From positions 1 to 7,593 of the forward strand of contig JBOGDF010000272.1 in the NCBI GenBank assembly GCA_050701635.1: DNA of 7,593 nt. The letters are read 5' to 3'. The DNA comes from WHSM01 sp050701635. Its GTDB lineage: Bacteria > Actinomycetota > Actinomycetes > Mycobacteriales > Micromonosporaceae. Position 1 is the stretch's first letter, and the number at the start of each line of letters is the position of its first letter. Of the stretch, positions 1-5,734 are shown one piece after another. A program made the position numbers and the translations under genes. A model generated the notes under the pieces. That model searched no databases and was not told where the DNA came from. It saw only the letters and a list, made by a program, of their open reading frames with translations.

Positions 1-379
1 GGTCCCGGGTGGCTTCGCGTTTCGCCTCGTCGATCCGCTTGTGGGCGTCGGCGCGGCGTACCACCTCGGCGGTTCCCTGCCACGGACCGCCCGGCGCGTC
101 CGGCAGCGAGTCGGAGACGACCAGCTTCGGGATCGCGTTCAGCAGCCGCGAGACTTCGCGCTCGGCGGGCACGGCGTCGGGGTTGTCCGCGATCGCCGGC
201 CAGTAGCTCTGCAAGCCCAGGTACGACGTCGCCCCGACCACCATGGTCTCCGCGGCGCGGAGCCGTTCGGCGTTGTACGGGTCGAACATGTGGTCGAAGG
301 GAAGCGCCATGACGTTGCCGTCAGGTCCTTCGAAGAACCCGTCGAGTGACACCATGTTGGTGACGATCAGCTTGCCCAT
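1..379 (-). CDS. Dihydrofolate reductase family protein (RibD C-terminal domain), partial
   Basis: The first 126 codons of a cytoplasmic NADPH-dependent reductase-like protein; the 3' end lies beyond the left edge. The N-terminus reads MGKLIVTNMVSLDGFFEGPDG, the usual opening of DHFR-like/RibD_C proteins: a first beta strand followed by the SLDGF motif at residues 11-15. Further matching segments are ETMVVGATSY at 44-53, where the nucleotide-binding strand and loop lie, and PKLVVSDSL at 84-92. Family members run about 180-200 residues, so some 60-70 residues are missing. The ATG at 379 is preceded by AGGAG at 388-392 with eight bases between, which fixes the start. True substrates of these stand-alone proteins are mostly unknown; many are annotated as deaminase/reductase without evidence, and I assign no pathway. 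The gene lies 137 bases past the response regulator on the same strand, separated by a hairpin, so it is probably a separate transcript. Confidence 0.85.
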   Translation of the reverse strand, partial: MGKLIVTNMVSLDGFFEGPDGNVMALPFDHMFDPYNAERLRAAETMVVGATSYLGLQSYWPAIADNPDAVPAEREVSRLLNAIPKLVVSDSLPDAPGGPWQGTAEVVRRADAHKRIDEAKREATRD

Positions 380-402
380 GGCTGGTTCTCCTAGTCTCCG
401 TG

Positions 403-445
403 CGGTCCCGTTTCCCGGCTAAGTCTGGCGGCGGGCGCGGGACCG
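403..445. repeat. 8-bp perfect inverted repeat in the leader of the reductase gene
   Basis: CGGTCCCG at 403-410 is exactly mirrored by CGGGACCG at 438-445, with 27 bases between. It lies just upstream of the AGGAG and ATG of the minus-strand reductase gene, in its presumed 5' leader or promoter. It could form an RNA stem or be a protein-binding dyad. In DNA this GC-rich an 8-bp repeat may also arise by chance. Confidence 0.3.
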
Positions 446-474
446 GGGACAGATGTCGATGTCACCGCTCGGCG

Positions 475-488
475 ATGACGTTTGTCAT
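475..488. promoter_or_regulatory. Operator-like dyad ATGAC-N4-GTCAT
   Basis: A perfect 14-bp dyad (ATGAC, four bases, GTCAT) sits in the gap between the response regulator stop and the minus-strand reductase gene, about 95 bases ahead of the reductase ATG. Its size and AT content, in a GC-rich gap, resemble operators of small dimeric repressors such as TetR or MarR types. No regulator of that kind is encoded here, and I could not find a convincing -35/-10 pair, so the role is inferred from symmetry alone. Confidence 0.3.
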
Positions 489-492
489 GGGT

Positions 493-513
493 GTACGGCC
501 CTCGCCGCCGTAC
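493..513 (-). terminator. Hairpin after the two-component operon
   Basis: GTACGGC at 493-499 and GCCGTAC at 507-513 form a perfect 7-bp stem with a 7-base loop. It begins three bases past the response regulator stop codon on the minus strand. There is no T-run after it, which is common for actinobacterial terminators. It probably ends or stabilises the kinase-kinase-regulator transcript before the reductase gene. Confidence 0.5.
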
Positions 514-516
514 CAC

Positions 517-1122
517 TCAGAGCCAGCCGGCGTCCCGGGCGATCCGGATCGCGTCGATCCGGTTGCGGGCGCCGACCTTGGTGATCGCGTGGGACAGGTA
601 GTTGCGTACGGTCGCCGGGGACAGGAACAGGGTCGTGGCGATCTCCTCGGTGGAGATGCCGGAGTCGGCGGCCCGCAGCACGTCGGTCTCGCGTGGGGTG
701 AGCGGGCTGGCGCCGGTCTCCAGCGCCGCGGCCACCAGCTCCGGGTCGAGCACACGTTCGCCGCGGGCCACCCGCCGTACGCCGTCGACCAGGCTGGCCG
801 CGGGCTTGTTCTTGACGATGAACCCGAGCGCGTGCGCCTGCAGCGCGCGCAGCAGGTGACCGGGCCGGCTCAGCCCGGTGAGGATCAGCGCCCGGCAGTC
901 GGGCAGCTCGCGCCGCAGCTGCGCGGCGACGGCCAGCCCGTCCAGCCCCGGCATGTCGATGTCGAGCACGGCGACGTCCGGACGGGTACGCCGCGCGGCG
1001 TCGACCACCTGGTCGCCGCGGGCGAGTTCGGCCACCACTTCGATGTCGTCCTCCAGGGACAGCAGCGCCACCAGCGCGCTGCGGATCATGTGCATGTCCT
1101 CGGCGATCAGTACCCGGATCAC
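517..1122 (-). CDS. NarL/FixJ-family (DesR-type) response regulator
   Basis: A 201-residue cytoplasmic two-component regulator. The receiver domain covers about residues 1-118: acidic pair E8/D9, phospho-acceptor D54 in VLDIDMPGLDG, switch T82 and conserved K104. The LuxR-type helix-turn-helix covers about 138-198, opening with LTPRETDVLRAADSG and containing the recognition stretch LSPATVRNYLSHAITKVGA. All residues needed for phosphorylation are present, so it should be a functional transcription factor. The start is a GTG whose four bases GTGA overlap the stop of the upstream sensor kinase, implying translational coupling and a cognate pair. Its targets cannot be read from this window. Among known families it resembles Bacillus DesR and the many actinobacterial NarL-type regulators paired with DesK-like kinases; the physiological signal is unknown. 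Confidence 0.95.
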   Translation of the reverse strand: MIRVLIAEDMHMIRSALVALLSLEDDIEVVAELARGDQVVDAARRTRPDVAVLDIDMPGLDGLAVAAQLRRELPDCRALILTGLSRPGHLLRALQAHALGFIVKNKPAASLVDGVRRVARGERVLDPELVAAALETGASPLTPRETDVLRAADSGISTEEIATTLFLSPATVRNYLSHAITKVGARNRIDAIRIARDAGWL

Positions 1123-2309
1123 GCGACCTCCTGCGGGGCGGCGGGCACCTCGACGGTGAGCCGGAACCGTCCACGGTGGTGCTCCTGGCGTACGTGTCCG
1201 GCGAGTTCGCCGGCGCGTGCGGTGAGCCCGGTCAGGCCGCTGCCGGTCGACCGGTGCGGCCGGTCCGGTGCCGTGGCGCCGTCGTTGACGATCTCCAGTC
1301 GCAGCAGCCCGGTGTCGGCTCGGCCGGTCACCCAGCAGCGCTGGGCGTGGCTGTGCCGCAGGACGTTGGTGGTGGCCTCGCGTACCGCCCAGGCGAACAG
1401 CGCGTTCACCGGGTCGGTGAGGGTGGGCAGCTCCAGCCGGGTGTGGACCTCCACGCCGCCGGCCTCCAGCAGCGCGACCGCGCCGTCCAGCTCGGTACGC
1501 AGCGCGACGTCGTGTGCGGCGCGGGCGATCGCGCGTACCCCCTGCTGGGCCTGCACCACGATGCCGGCGATGTCGTGCACCTCCCGCAGCGCGGCGTCGC
1601 CGTCGCCCGGCAGCAGCCGCAGCGCCAGGTCACCCTTGAGGGAGACCGCGGACAGGCTCTGACCGAGCAGGTCGTGCAGGTCCCGCGACATCCGCTGCCG
1701 ATCCCCGCTGATCGCCGAGTGCGCGAGGTCGGCGCGGGTGGCGAACAGCGCCTCGATCCGGTTCACCAGCAACGCCGACCAGTACAACGCACCCACCCCG
1801 AACCCCAGGAACACCGTGTTGTACGCGGCGATCACCACCACGTCGACGGCGCCGCCGCCGGTGACCGCCGTCGCCCACGCGGCGACCACCGCCTGGGCCA
1901 CCAGCGCCACCGTGACCAGCGCCGCGGCGGTACGCCCGCGCAGCACCATCACCGCGGCGGCGAGCGGGAACCACAGCGCCGAGATCCAGTTCACGCTGAA
2001 CCACCAGGCGGGTGCCCCGGCCAGCAGCGCCAGCGCCAGCAGGCTGAGCGGCCACCCGGCGGGTCGTACGCCCCGGGCCGCGGCGAGGCTGTGCCGCAGC
2101 TGCAGCGCCCAGATCCCGAGCCCCGCGGCGATCGCGAGCACCGGGCTCTGGCTGCGGGGAGGTGGCGCCGGGAACGAATGGTCCAGGTCCCCGATCGCGG
2201 CCACCACCGGCAGCGCCGCGGACGCGGTCACCAGTACGGCGAGGAACCACGGGGCACGGCGTACCACCCAGAGCGGGAAGCCGGCCCGGGGGGCGGTCAG
2301 TACGTTCAC
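1119..2309 (-). CDS. DesK/NarX-type sensor histidine kinase
   Basis: A 396-residue membrane kinase. The first ~185 residues are hydrophobic with roughly five to six membrane segments (about 20-40, 56-72, 86-102, 108-123, 128-148 and 157-181) and no large extracellular domain, so it probably senses a signal in or near the membrane. A HisKA_3 dimerisation domain follows, with phospho-acceptor H212 in SRDLHDLLGQSL. The ATPase domain has an N box with N315 in REATTNVLRH, VNDG at 341-344 (D343), and a G box GSGLTGL at 356-362. All catalytic elements are present. The start is a GTG overlapping the stop of the preceding degenerate kinase by GTGA (2306-2309), and its own stop overlaps the regulator start in the same way, so the three genes form one coupled operon. 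It should phosphorylate, and probably dephosphorylate, the regulator at 517-1122. Confidence 0.94.
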   Translation of the reverse strand: MNVLTAPRAGFPLWVVRRAPWFLAVLVTASAALPVVAAIGDLDHSFPAPPPRSQSPVLAIAAGLGIWALQLRHSLAAARGVRPAGWPLSLLALALLAGAPAWWFSVNWISALWFPLAAAVMVLRGRTAAALVTVALVAQAVVAAWATAVTGGGAVDVVVIAAYNTVFLGFGVGALYWSALLVNRIEALFATRADLAHSAISGDRQRMSRDLHDLLGQSLSAVSLKGDLALRLLPGDGDAALREVHDIAGIVVQAQQGVRAIARAAHDVALRTELDGAVALLEAGGVEVHTRLELPTLTDPVNALFAWAVREATTNVLRHSHAQRCWVTGRADTGLLRLEIVNDGATAPDRPHRSTGSGLTGLTARAGELAGHVRQEHHRGRFRLTVEVPAAPQEVA

Positions 2310-3259
2310 GACGGCTCCCCGGGGCGCGCGGCGGTCAGTACGAGCTGACCGTCCCGCCGGCTGATCGTCACTACCGTGCCGTGCCGCAGCGGTTGGGCGA
2401 GCAACTCGGCGACCGCCGTACGCAGGCTGCTACGGGCCTGTTCGTCGTCGGCGTCCACGCCGGCCGCCGCGGCGGTGACCGTGGTGCCGATGCCCGCCGC
2501 CGCGAGCAGCGACCGCGCGGTGTCCAGCTCGGCGCGTACGGACGCGCGGGACAGCTGGCTGATGATCCGGCGGGCGTCGGCCAGCGTGGCGCGCGCGTCG
2601 CGTACCAGCAGCGCGATCGTGTCGGGGGCGAGCGCGGGCGCGTCGCGCAGCTGTGCGGCGGCCCGGTCGGCCTCGGTGGCGATCGCGTCCAGAGCACCGC
2701 CGAGGCTGTGGCGCAGCTCCCGCTCGGTGCGTACGCGATCCCGCGCCACCGCGCTGTCCGCCAGCGCCGCGCGGGCCACCCGCAGCCGCCGCGTCACCCC
2801 GACCAGCCACACCACCGAGTAGACCGCGGCGACCTCCCAGACCAGCGAGAACGCCCGCCACACCGCCGGGCCGGGGCCGGCCCCGTACGCCAGCACCCAG
2901 GTGGTCTGCGCGGCGATCCCGGCGCCGGCCACCAGCAGTGACCACGGCATCCGCAGCGCCAGCAACGCCGCAGCGCCCAGCGCCACCACGGCAAACCAGG
3001 CGCCGGTCAACGGCTGGGAGACGGCGGCGGCGGCCGCGACCACCAGCAGCGCCCAGCCGGCGTACCGCATCCGGGTGCCCTGTGCCGCGTGGTGCACCAA
3101 CCGGAGGAACCCGGGCAGGTAGCACGCGGTGATGCCCGCCGCCCAGAGCAATGCCGGAACGCCCACTCGGTGCCCGATGAGGATCACCTCCATCACCGGG
3201 ATCACCGCACTGAACGCCACCGCGCCCGCCGGAGCCTGGCGCGTCAGGTCAACCGCCAC
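2306..3259 (-). CDS. Degenerate DesK-type histidine kinase (pseudokinase)
   Basis: A 317-residue membrane protein, first gene of the kinase operon. The N-terminal ~155 residues hold about five membrane segments. The cytoplasmic part aligns with the HisKA_3 domain of the next kinase: its RELRHSLGGAL (180-190) matches RDLHDLLGQSL there. That alignment puts Arg183 where the phospho-acceptor His should be, with a His only at the next position. The later RRIISQLSRASVRAELD also matches the partner's corresponding segment. The ATPase region is reduced: the N-box Asn is replaced by Glu in RTAVAELLAQ, and the protein ends before any G box. It should neither bind ATP nor phosphorylate itself, and probably modulates the intact partner. 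I prefer GTG 3259 over the in-frame TTG at 3301: neither has a Shine-Dalgarno, but GTG 3259 follows an extended -10 by six bases. The longer form would be 331 residues. Confidence 0.82.
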   Translation of the reverse strand: MAVDLTRQAPAGAVAFSAVIPVMEVILIGHRVGVPALLWAAGITACYLPGFLRLVHHAAQGTRMRYAGWALLVVAAAAAVSQPLTGAWFAVVALGAAALLALRMPWSLLVAGAGIAAQTTWVLAYGAGPGPAVWRAFSLVWEVAAVYSVVWLVGVTRRLRVARAALADSAVARDRVRTERELRHSLGGALDAIATEADRAAAQLRDAPALAPDTIALLVRDARATLADARRIISQLSRASVRAELDTARSLLAAAGIGTTVTAAAAGVDADDEQARSSLRTAVAELLAQPLRHGTVVTISRRDGQLVLTAARPGEPS

Positions 3260-3265
3260 GCCGGA

Positions 3266-3274
3266 AGTATCGCA
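3266..3274 (-). promoter_or_regulatory. Extended -10 promoter for a leaderless kinase-operon transcript
   Basis: Read on the minus strand the sequence is TGC GATACT, an extended -10 (TG-N-hexamer). Six bases then separate it from GTG at 3259, so transcription should begin at or within a base of the start codon. That is the standard geometry of leaderless actinobacterial genes. I see no good -35 at 17-18 bases, which an extended -10 can tolerate. Confidence 0.5.
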
Positions 3275-3316
3275 GCCGGTCCGGTGCCCGGTGGTCGTCA
3301 AGGTCGTTCGAGTGTT

Positions 3317-3335
3317 CTACTAAGCTCGATAGTTG
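3317..3335. promoter_or_regulatory. Shared dyad, site A (CTACTA-N7-TAGTTG)
   Basis: Arms CTACTA at 3317-3322 and TAGTTG at 3330-3335 pair at five of six positions across a 7-base centre. It is one of three copies of CnnCTA-N7-TAGTnG in the window. It fills the -35/-10 spacer of the promoter facing the DUF2752 gene and also lies upstream of the divergent kinase operon, so it could affect both. The BlaI-type repressor encoded at 4347-4733 is the likeliest binder, by inference from position. Confidence 0.55.
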
Positions 3336-3342
3336 CTACGCT
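3335..3342 (+). promoter_or_regulatory. Extended -10 of the DUF2752 gene
   Basis: TACGCT at 3337-3342 fits TAnnnT. The extended TG (3334-3335) is formed by the last two bases of dyad site A, followed by one C. Transcription would begin near 3349, about 25 bases before the ATG at 3375. A 5-bp dyad GGGAG-TGTG-CTCCC (3346-3359) sits right at the expected start point. The arrangement matches the promoter of the beta-propeller gene at 5905-5913. Confidence 0.5.
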
Positions 3343-3374
3343 AGCGGGAGTGTGCTCCCCAGGACCGAGGACGA

Positions 3375-3851
3375 ATGGCAGAGACACCGAAACATCAGAC
3401 CGTGCTGCCCGCGGCGCAGCAGCGCCGTGGGTGGCTGCGGCGGTTGGCGCCGCTGACGCTGCTGCCTCCTGCGGCGGGAGTGATCTGGTACGTGCTCGCG
3501 TTCAATCCGAGCGATCGGATCGCTGACCCGACCGGGCCGTGTGTCTGGCACGCGCTGACCGGCATCAACGGGCCGGGCTGCGGTGGCACGCGGATGGTCT
3601 GGTTTCTGCTGCACGGCGACTTGATCGAGGCAGCGCGCCACCACCTGCTGGCGTTCATCGCGGTGCCTTTCCTGGCGTACGGGTACCTGGCGTGGCTGGC
3701 GAACTGGACCTTCGGCATCCGTTTGCCGCAGTGGCGCCCCTCGGCGCGGTTGCTGGTCGGCTACGCGGTCGCGTTCCTGCTGTACTCCACGGTGCTGCGC
3801 AACCTGCCGTGGGCGCCGTTCGCCTGGTTCAACATCGAGGACCTGACCTGA
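3375..3851 (+). CDS. DUF2752 family membrane protein
   Basis: A 158-residue integral membrane protein of unknown function. It matches the DUF2752 pattern: a Cys (C56) before a helix, then TGINGPGCGGTR (62-73), then a hydrophobic stretch with LLHGD (78-82). The usual form of the central motif is CPGCG; here the first Cys is Gly, leaving C56 and C69 as the conserved cysteines. Hydrophobic segments lie at about 25-43, 74-80 (short), 90-112 and 124-142, after a polar basic N-terminus. The ATG at 3375 is preceded by GAGG at 3367-3370, close but usable. The gene is divergent from the kinase operon and ends about 97 bases before the DUF1707 gene. It shares the dyad-type promoter with the downstream BlaI cluster, suggesting a common signal. 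The biochemical role of DUF2752 proteins is not established, and I assign none. Confidence 0.85.
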   Translation: MAETPKHQTVLPAAQQRRGWLRRLAPLTLLPPAAGVIWYVLAFNPSDRIADPTGPCVWHALTGINGPGCGGTRMVWFLLHGDLIEAARHHLLAFIAVPFLAYGYLAWLANWTFGIRLPQWRPSARLLVGYAVAFLLYSTVLRNLPWAPFAWFNIEDLT

Positions 3852-3856
3852 TCTGA

Positions 3857-3874
3857 CCGGTCGAGCGAGACCGG
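3857..3874 (+). terminator. Weak hairpin after the DUF2752 gene
   Basis: CCGGTC at 3857-3862 and GACCGG at 3869-3874 form a 6-bp stem with a 6-base loop, beginning six bases after the DUF2752 stop. There is no T-run. It may attenuate readthrough into the next operon, which has its own promoter. Confidence 0.3.
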
Positions 3875-3892
3875 GTTGCGTCGCCCTGGTGC

Positions 3893-3911
3893 CCCCTAAG
3901 GCGGCTAGTAG
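3893..3911. promoter_or_regulatory. Shared dyad, site C (CCCCTA-N7-TAGTAG)
   Basis: Left arm CCCCTA at 3893-3898 and right arm TAGTAG at 3906-3911, with the same 7-base centre as sites A and B. Its right arm is the exact complement of site A's left arm (CTACTA). It overlaps the -10 candidate TAGGCT (3909-3914) of the DUF1707-BlaI-M56 operon, so a bound protein would occlude RNA polymerase. This position would allow autoregulation by the BlaI-type repressor. Confidence 0.5.
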
Positions 3912-3914
3912 GCT
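3909..3914 (+). promoter_or_regulatory. Candidate -10 of the DUF1707-BlaI-M56 operon
   Basis: TAGGCT fits TAnnnT and lies 33 bases upstream of the preferred GTG start at 3948, which leaves room for the GGAGG at 3935-3939 in a short leader. It overlaps the right arm of dyad site C. No strong -35 is visible in the GC-rich sequence before it. Confidence 0.4.
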
Positions 3915-3947
3915 GGTTGGTGGAGCCGACGACCGGAGGTGATCGGC

Positions 3948-4310
3948 GTGCACTCGAAGCTACGTGTGGGTGACAGCGATCGGGATCGGACCGTGGCTGT
4001 GCTGGGCGAGCACGCGGCGGCGGGTCGGTTGAGTCTGGCGGAGTTCGACGCCCGTGCCCAAGCCGCGTACGCCGCCCAGACCGTGGGCGAGCTCGCGCTG
4101 CTCACCGCTGACCTGCCCGCCATGCAGCCGGCGACGCCCGTACGCCGCCCGCTGCTGGTATCCCCGGCGATGGTCTATCCGGTGGCCGTATTCGTTCTGG
4201 CGCTCGTCGTGCTGACTGTGCTGGCTGTGGCGGCGGGTCAGGCGGTCGCGGACGGCATGACCCCAATGAGCGCCATGATGGGCGGCATGGCCGGCGGCGG
4301 ATGTCGCTGA
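3948..4310 (+). CDS. DUF1707 domain membrane protein with Met-rich C-terminal tail
   Basis: A 120-residue protein. Residues 5-57 (LRVGDSDRDRTVAVLGEHAA onward, through LAEFDARAQAAYAAQTVGEL) are a clear DUF1707 domain, a small helical module common in actinobacterial membrane proteins and of unknown function. A Pro-rich linker leads to one membrane segment at about 75-97. The tail holds MTPMSAMMGGM at 104-114, five Met in eleven residues, and a Cys at 119. Such spacing is typical of Cu(I)/Ag(I)-binding Met motifs, so metal contact is a reasonable inference but unproven. I chose GTG 3948 because GGAGG (3935-3939) lies eight bases before it; the in-frame GTG at 3939 overlaps that ribosome site. 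The BlaI-type gene follows after 36 bases with no visible promoter, so the two are probably co-transcribed. Confidence 0.85.
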   Translation: MHSKLRVGDSDRDRTVAVLGEHAAAGRLSLAEFDARAQAAYAAQTVGELALLTADLPAMQPATPVRRPLLVSPAMVYPVAVFVLALVVLTVLAVAAGQAVADGMTPMSAMMGGMAGGGCR

Positions 4311-4346
4311 GCTGTCACTGACCCGTTGTGGGCTGTGAAGACGACC

Positions 4347-4733
4347 ATGAACGAGGTGACGGTGGCGGTGCGAGGTTTCGGGGAGCTGGAGGCGGCGATC
4401 ATGGATCGCCTCTGGCGGCGCGGTGAACCGACGACGGTGCGAGAGCTGCTCAACGATCTGCTCGAACGCCGCCGGCTGGCGTACACCACGGTGCTGACCG
4501 TCACTGACAACCTGTTCAAGAAAGGTTGGCTGCGGCGTGAGCCGGCGGGCCGCGCGCACCGGTACGAGCCGGTGATGACCCGGGAGGAGTACAGCACCGG
4601 TCTGATGCGCGAGGCGCTCGACGGCAGCGGCGATCCTGCCGTGACCCTGATGGGCTTCGTGGGGCAGATGACGCCAAGCGAGGCGGCGGCGCTGCGTGCC
4701 GCGCTCGCCGCCCACGAGGACGCCCAGCGGTGA
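4347..4733 (+). CDS. BlaI/MecI/CopY-family transcriptional repressor
   Basis: A 128-residue dimeric winged-helix DNA-binding protein. The N-terminal domain (about 10-78) includes FGELEAAIMDRLWRRGEPTT, the recognition helix region AYTTVLTVTDNLFKKGWL (45-62) and the wing through HRYEPV. The C-terminal helices (about 79-128) form the dimerisation domain. In MecI/BlaI the paired protease cuts between Asn and Phe in this region; here the aligned pair is Gly103-Phe104 in VTLMGFVGQM, so cleavage specificity may differ. The stop overlaps the start of the M56 metallopeptidase gene (GTGA, 4730-4733), the classic repressor/protease pairing. I chose ATG 4347, where the family homology begins; in-frame GTG 4335 and TTG 4326 are possible longer starts, and no strong ribosome site distinguishes them. 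It is the best candidate to bind the three CnnCTA-N7-TAGTnG dyads. No beta-lactamase gene is present nearby. Confidence 0.92.
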   Translation: MNEVTVAVRGFGELEAAIMDRLWRRGEPTTVRELLNDLLERRRLAYTTVLTVTDNLFKKGWLRREPAGRAHRYEPVMTREEYSTGLMREALDGSGDPAVTLMGFVGQMTPSEAAALRAALAAHEDAQR

Positions 4734-5695
4734 GCGCCGCACTGCTGTTGCTCGGCTTCGCGGTCGCGATCTCCGTCGCGGCACCGGCCGCGTTGAGCCG
4801 GGCCGGCTGGGTCACCAGGGACCCGCGGCTGGGTATCGCGGCGTGGTGCGCGTCGGTGTTGTCGGTGACGCTGGCGTTTGTCGGGGCCGGGCTGGCGCTG
4901 GCGGTGGTTCCGGTGTCGGCGTGGCGCGCCGTGTGCGGCTTGTGGCGGGTGTGCATGATCGCGCTGGCCGGTGGGCACGGCGCGGTCGGCCGGCTCGCCG
5001 CGATCGCGGGTCTCGCAGTCGCGGCGGCGGTGCTGCTGCGGCTGGCGTACACCGTGGCGCGTACGGTCCCCGCTGCGATCACGTGGCGCCATGAGCATCT
5101 GGCGGCGGTACGGGCGGTGGGCCGCGCCGGCCCCGCCCCCGACATCATGGTGCTGGACTGCCCACAGCCGGCTGGCTACGTGATCGCCGGCTGGTCCCGG
5201 GCCGTGGTGGTGGTGACCAGTGGCGCCGTGCAGCGGTTGACCGGCGCCGAACTCGCCGCGCTCGTCGCCCACGAGCGGGGGCATGCCGCCGGCCGCCACC
5301 ACGTGCTGCTGAGCGGACTGAGGCTGCTCAGCCAGGCGTTTCCCGGTAGCCGACTGCTCGGCCAGGCGCTGACCCAGGTGTCGCAGCTGGCCGAGGTCTG
5401 CGCCGACGACGCCGCGGTGAAACGGCATTCCCGGCGCGACCTGGCGCGCGCCATGATCGTGGTCGCGGAGGGTACGTCCGCTTCCCGCCTGGCACCCGCG
5501 ACGGCGCTCGCCGCCAGCGGCGGTGACGCCGCGGCGCGGATACGCCGCCTGCTGTCCCCACCGACTCCACCGCCACGCTGGACGCGGTGCAGCGTCACCG
5601 CCGCGGTGCTGCTCCTGCCCGTAGTGCCGCTGGCCGTGGTCGCGCTCGCCCGATGGTGGCCCGTCCTCGCGGGCTGCCCGCAGCTGTTCGGATAG
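4730..5695 (+). CDS. M56 family (BlaR1/MecR1-type) membrane metallopeptidase
   Basis: A 321-residue integral membrane protease. Membrane segments lie at about 3-22, 36-60, 88-110 and 287-309. The cytoplasmic catalytic region holds the zinc motif HERGH (181-185, within LVAHERGHAAGRHH). Glu222 in AEVCADDAAV (221-230) is the expected third zinc ligand, with the ADD signature following. Unlike BlaR1 and MecR1 (near 600 residues), it ends soon after the last membrane segment and has no extracellular penicillin-binding sensor domain, so beta-lactam sensing is unlikely by this protein alone. In the family, an activated protease cleaves the partner repressor and lifts repression; that role with the preceding BlaI-type protein is inferred from the overlapping genes. 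The GTG start shares GTGA with the repressor stop. The Met-rich peptide gene follows 39 bases later, probably in the same transcript. Confidence 0.9.
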   Translation: MSAALLLLGFAVAISVAAPAALSRAGWVTRDPRLGIAAWCASVLSVTLAFVGAGLALAVVPVSAWRAVCGLWRVCMIALAGGHGAVGRLAAIAGLAVAAAVLLRLAYTVARTVPAAITWRHEHLAAVRAVGRAGPAPDIMVLDCPQPAGYVIAGWSRAVVVVTSGAVQRLTGAELAALVAHERGHAAGRHHVLLSGLRLLSQAFPGSRLLGQALTQVSQLAEVCADDAAVKRHSRRDLARAMIVVAEGTSASRLAPATALAASGGDAAARIRRLLSPPTPPPRWTRCSVTAAVLLLPVVPLAVVALARWWPVLAGCPQLFG

Positions 5696-5734
5696 TGCCC
5701 GTGTGCGGTCGCCGTACCGACGGAGGTGTTTGAG

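Noticed and set aside
599..612. TAGTTG-CG-TACGGT, resembling the right arm and -10 of the shared promoter
   Set aside because: It lies inside the response regulator, where it encodes part of the recognition helix (VRNYL). It has no CTA arm seven bases before TAG.
400..1662. Long plus-strand open frame of 420 codons
   Set aside because: It lies antisense to the response regulator and kinase, which have clear domain motifs. Its product is low-complexity Arg/Gly/Ser-rich sequence with no family match; long antisense frames are expected at this GC content.
1176..2348. Plus-strand open frame of 390 codons opposite the sensor kinase
   Set aside because: Its composition (Arg/Gly/Gln/His runs) is that of a shadow frame, and the minus strand encodes a complete kinase.
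3260..3301. TTG start at 3301 for the degenerate kinase
   Set aside because: There is no Shine-Dalgarno, the start codon is rare, and a good extended -10 lies inside this segment, favouring GTG 3259.
4326..4346. Longer N-terminus of the BlaI-type repressor from TTG 4326
   Set aside because: The extra residues add nothing to the family domain, and an ATG follows at 4347; GTG 4335 remains possible.
4238..5428. Minus-strand open frame of 396 codons
   Set aside because: It is antisense to the BlaI-type repressor and M56 peptidase, with His/Arg/Gln-rich shadow composition and no recognisable domain.
4730..5695. BlaR1/MecR1 beta-lactam sensor
   Set aside because: The M56 protein lacks the C-terminal penicillin-binding domain, and no beta-lactamase or PBP gene is nearby.
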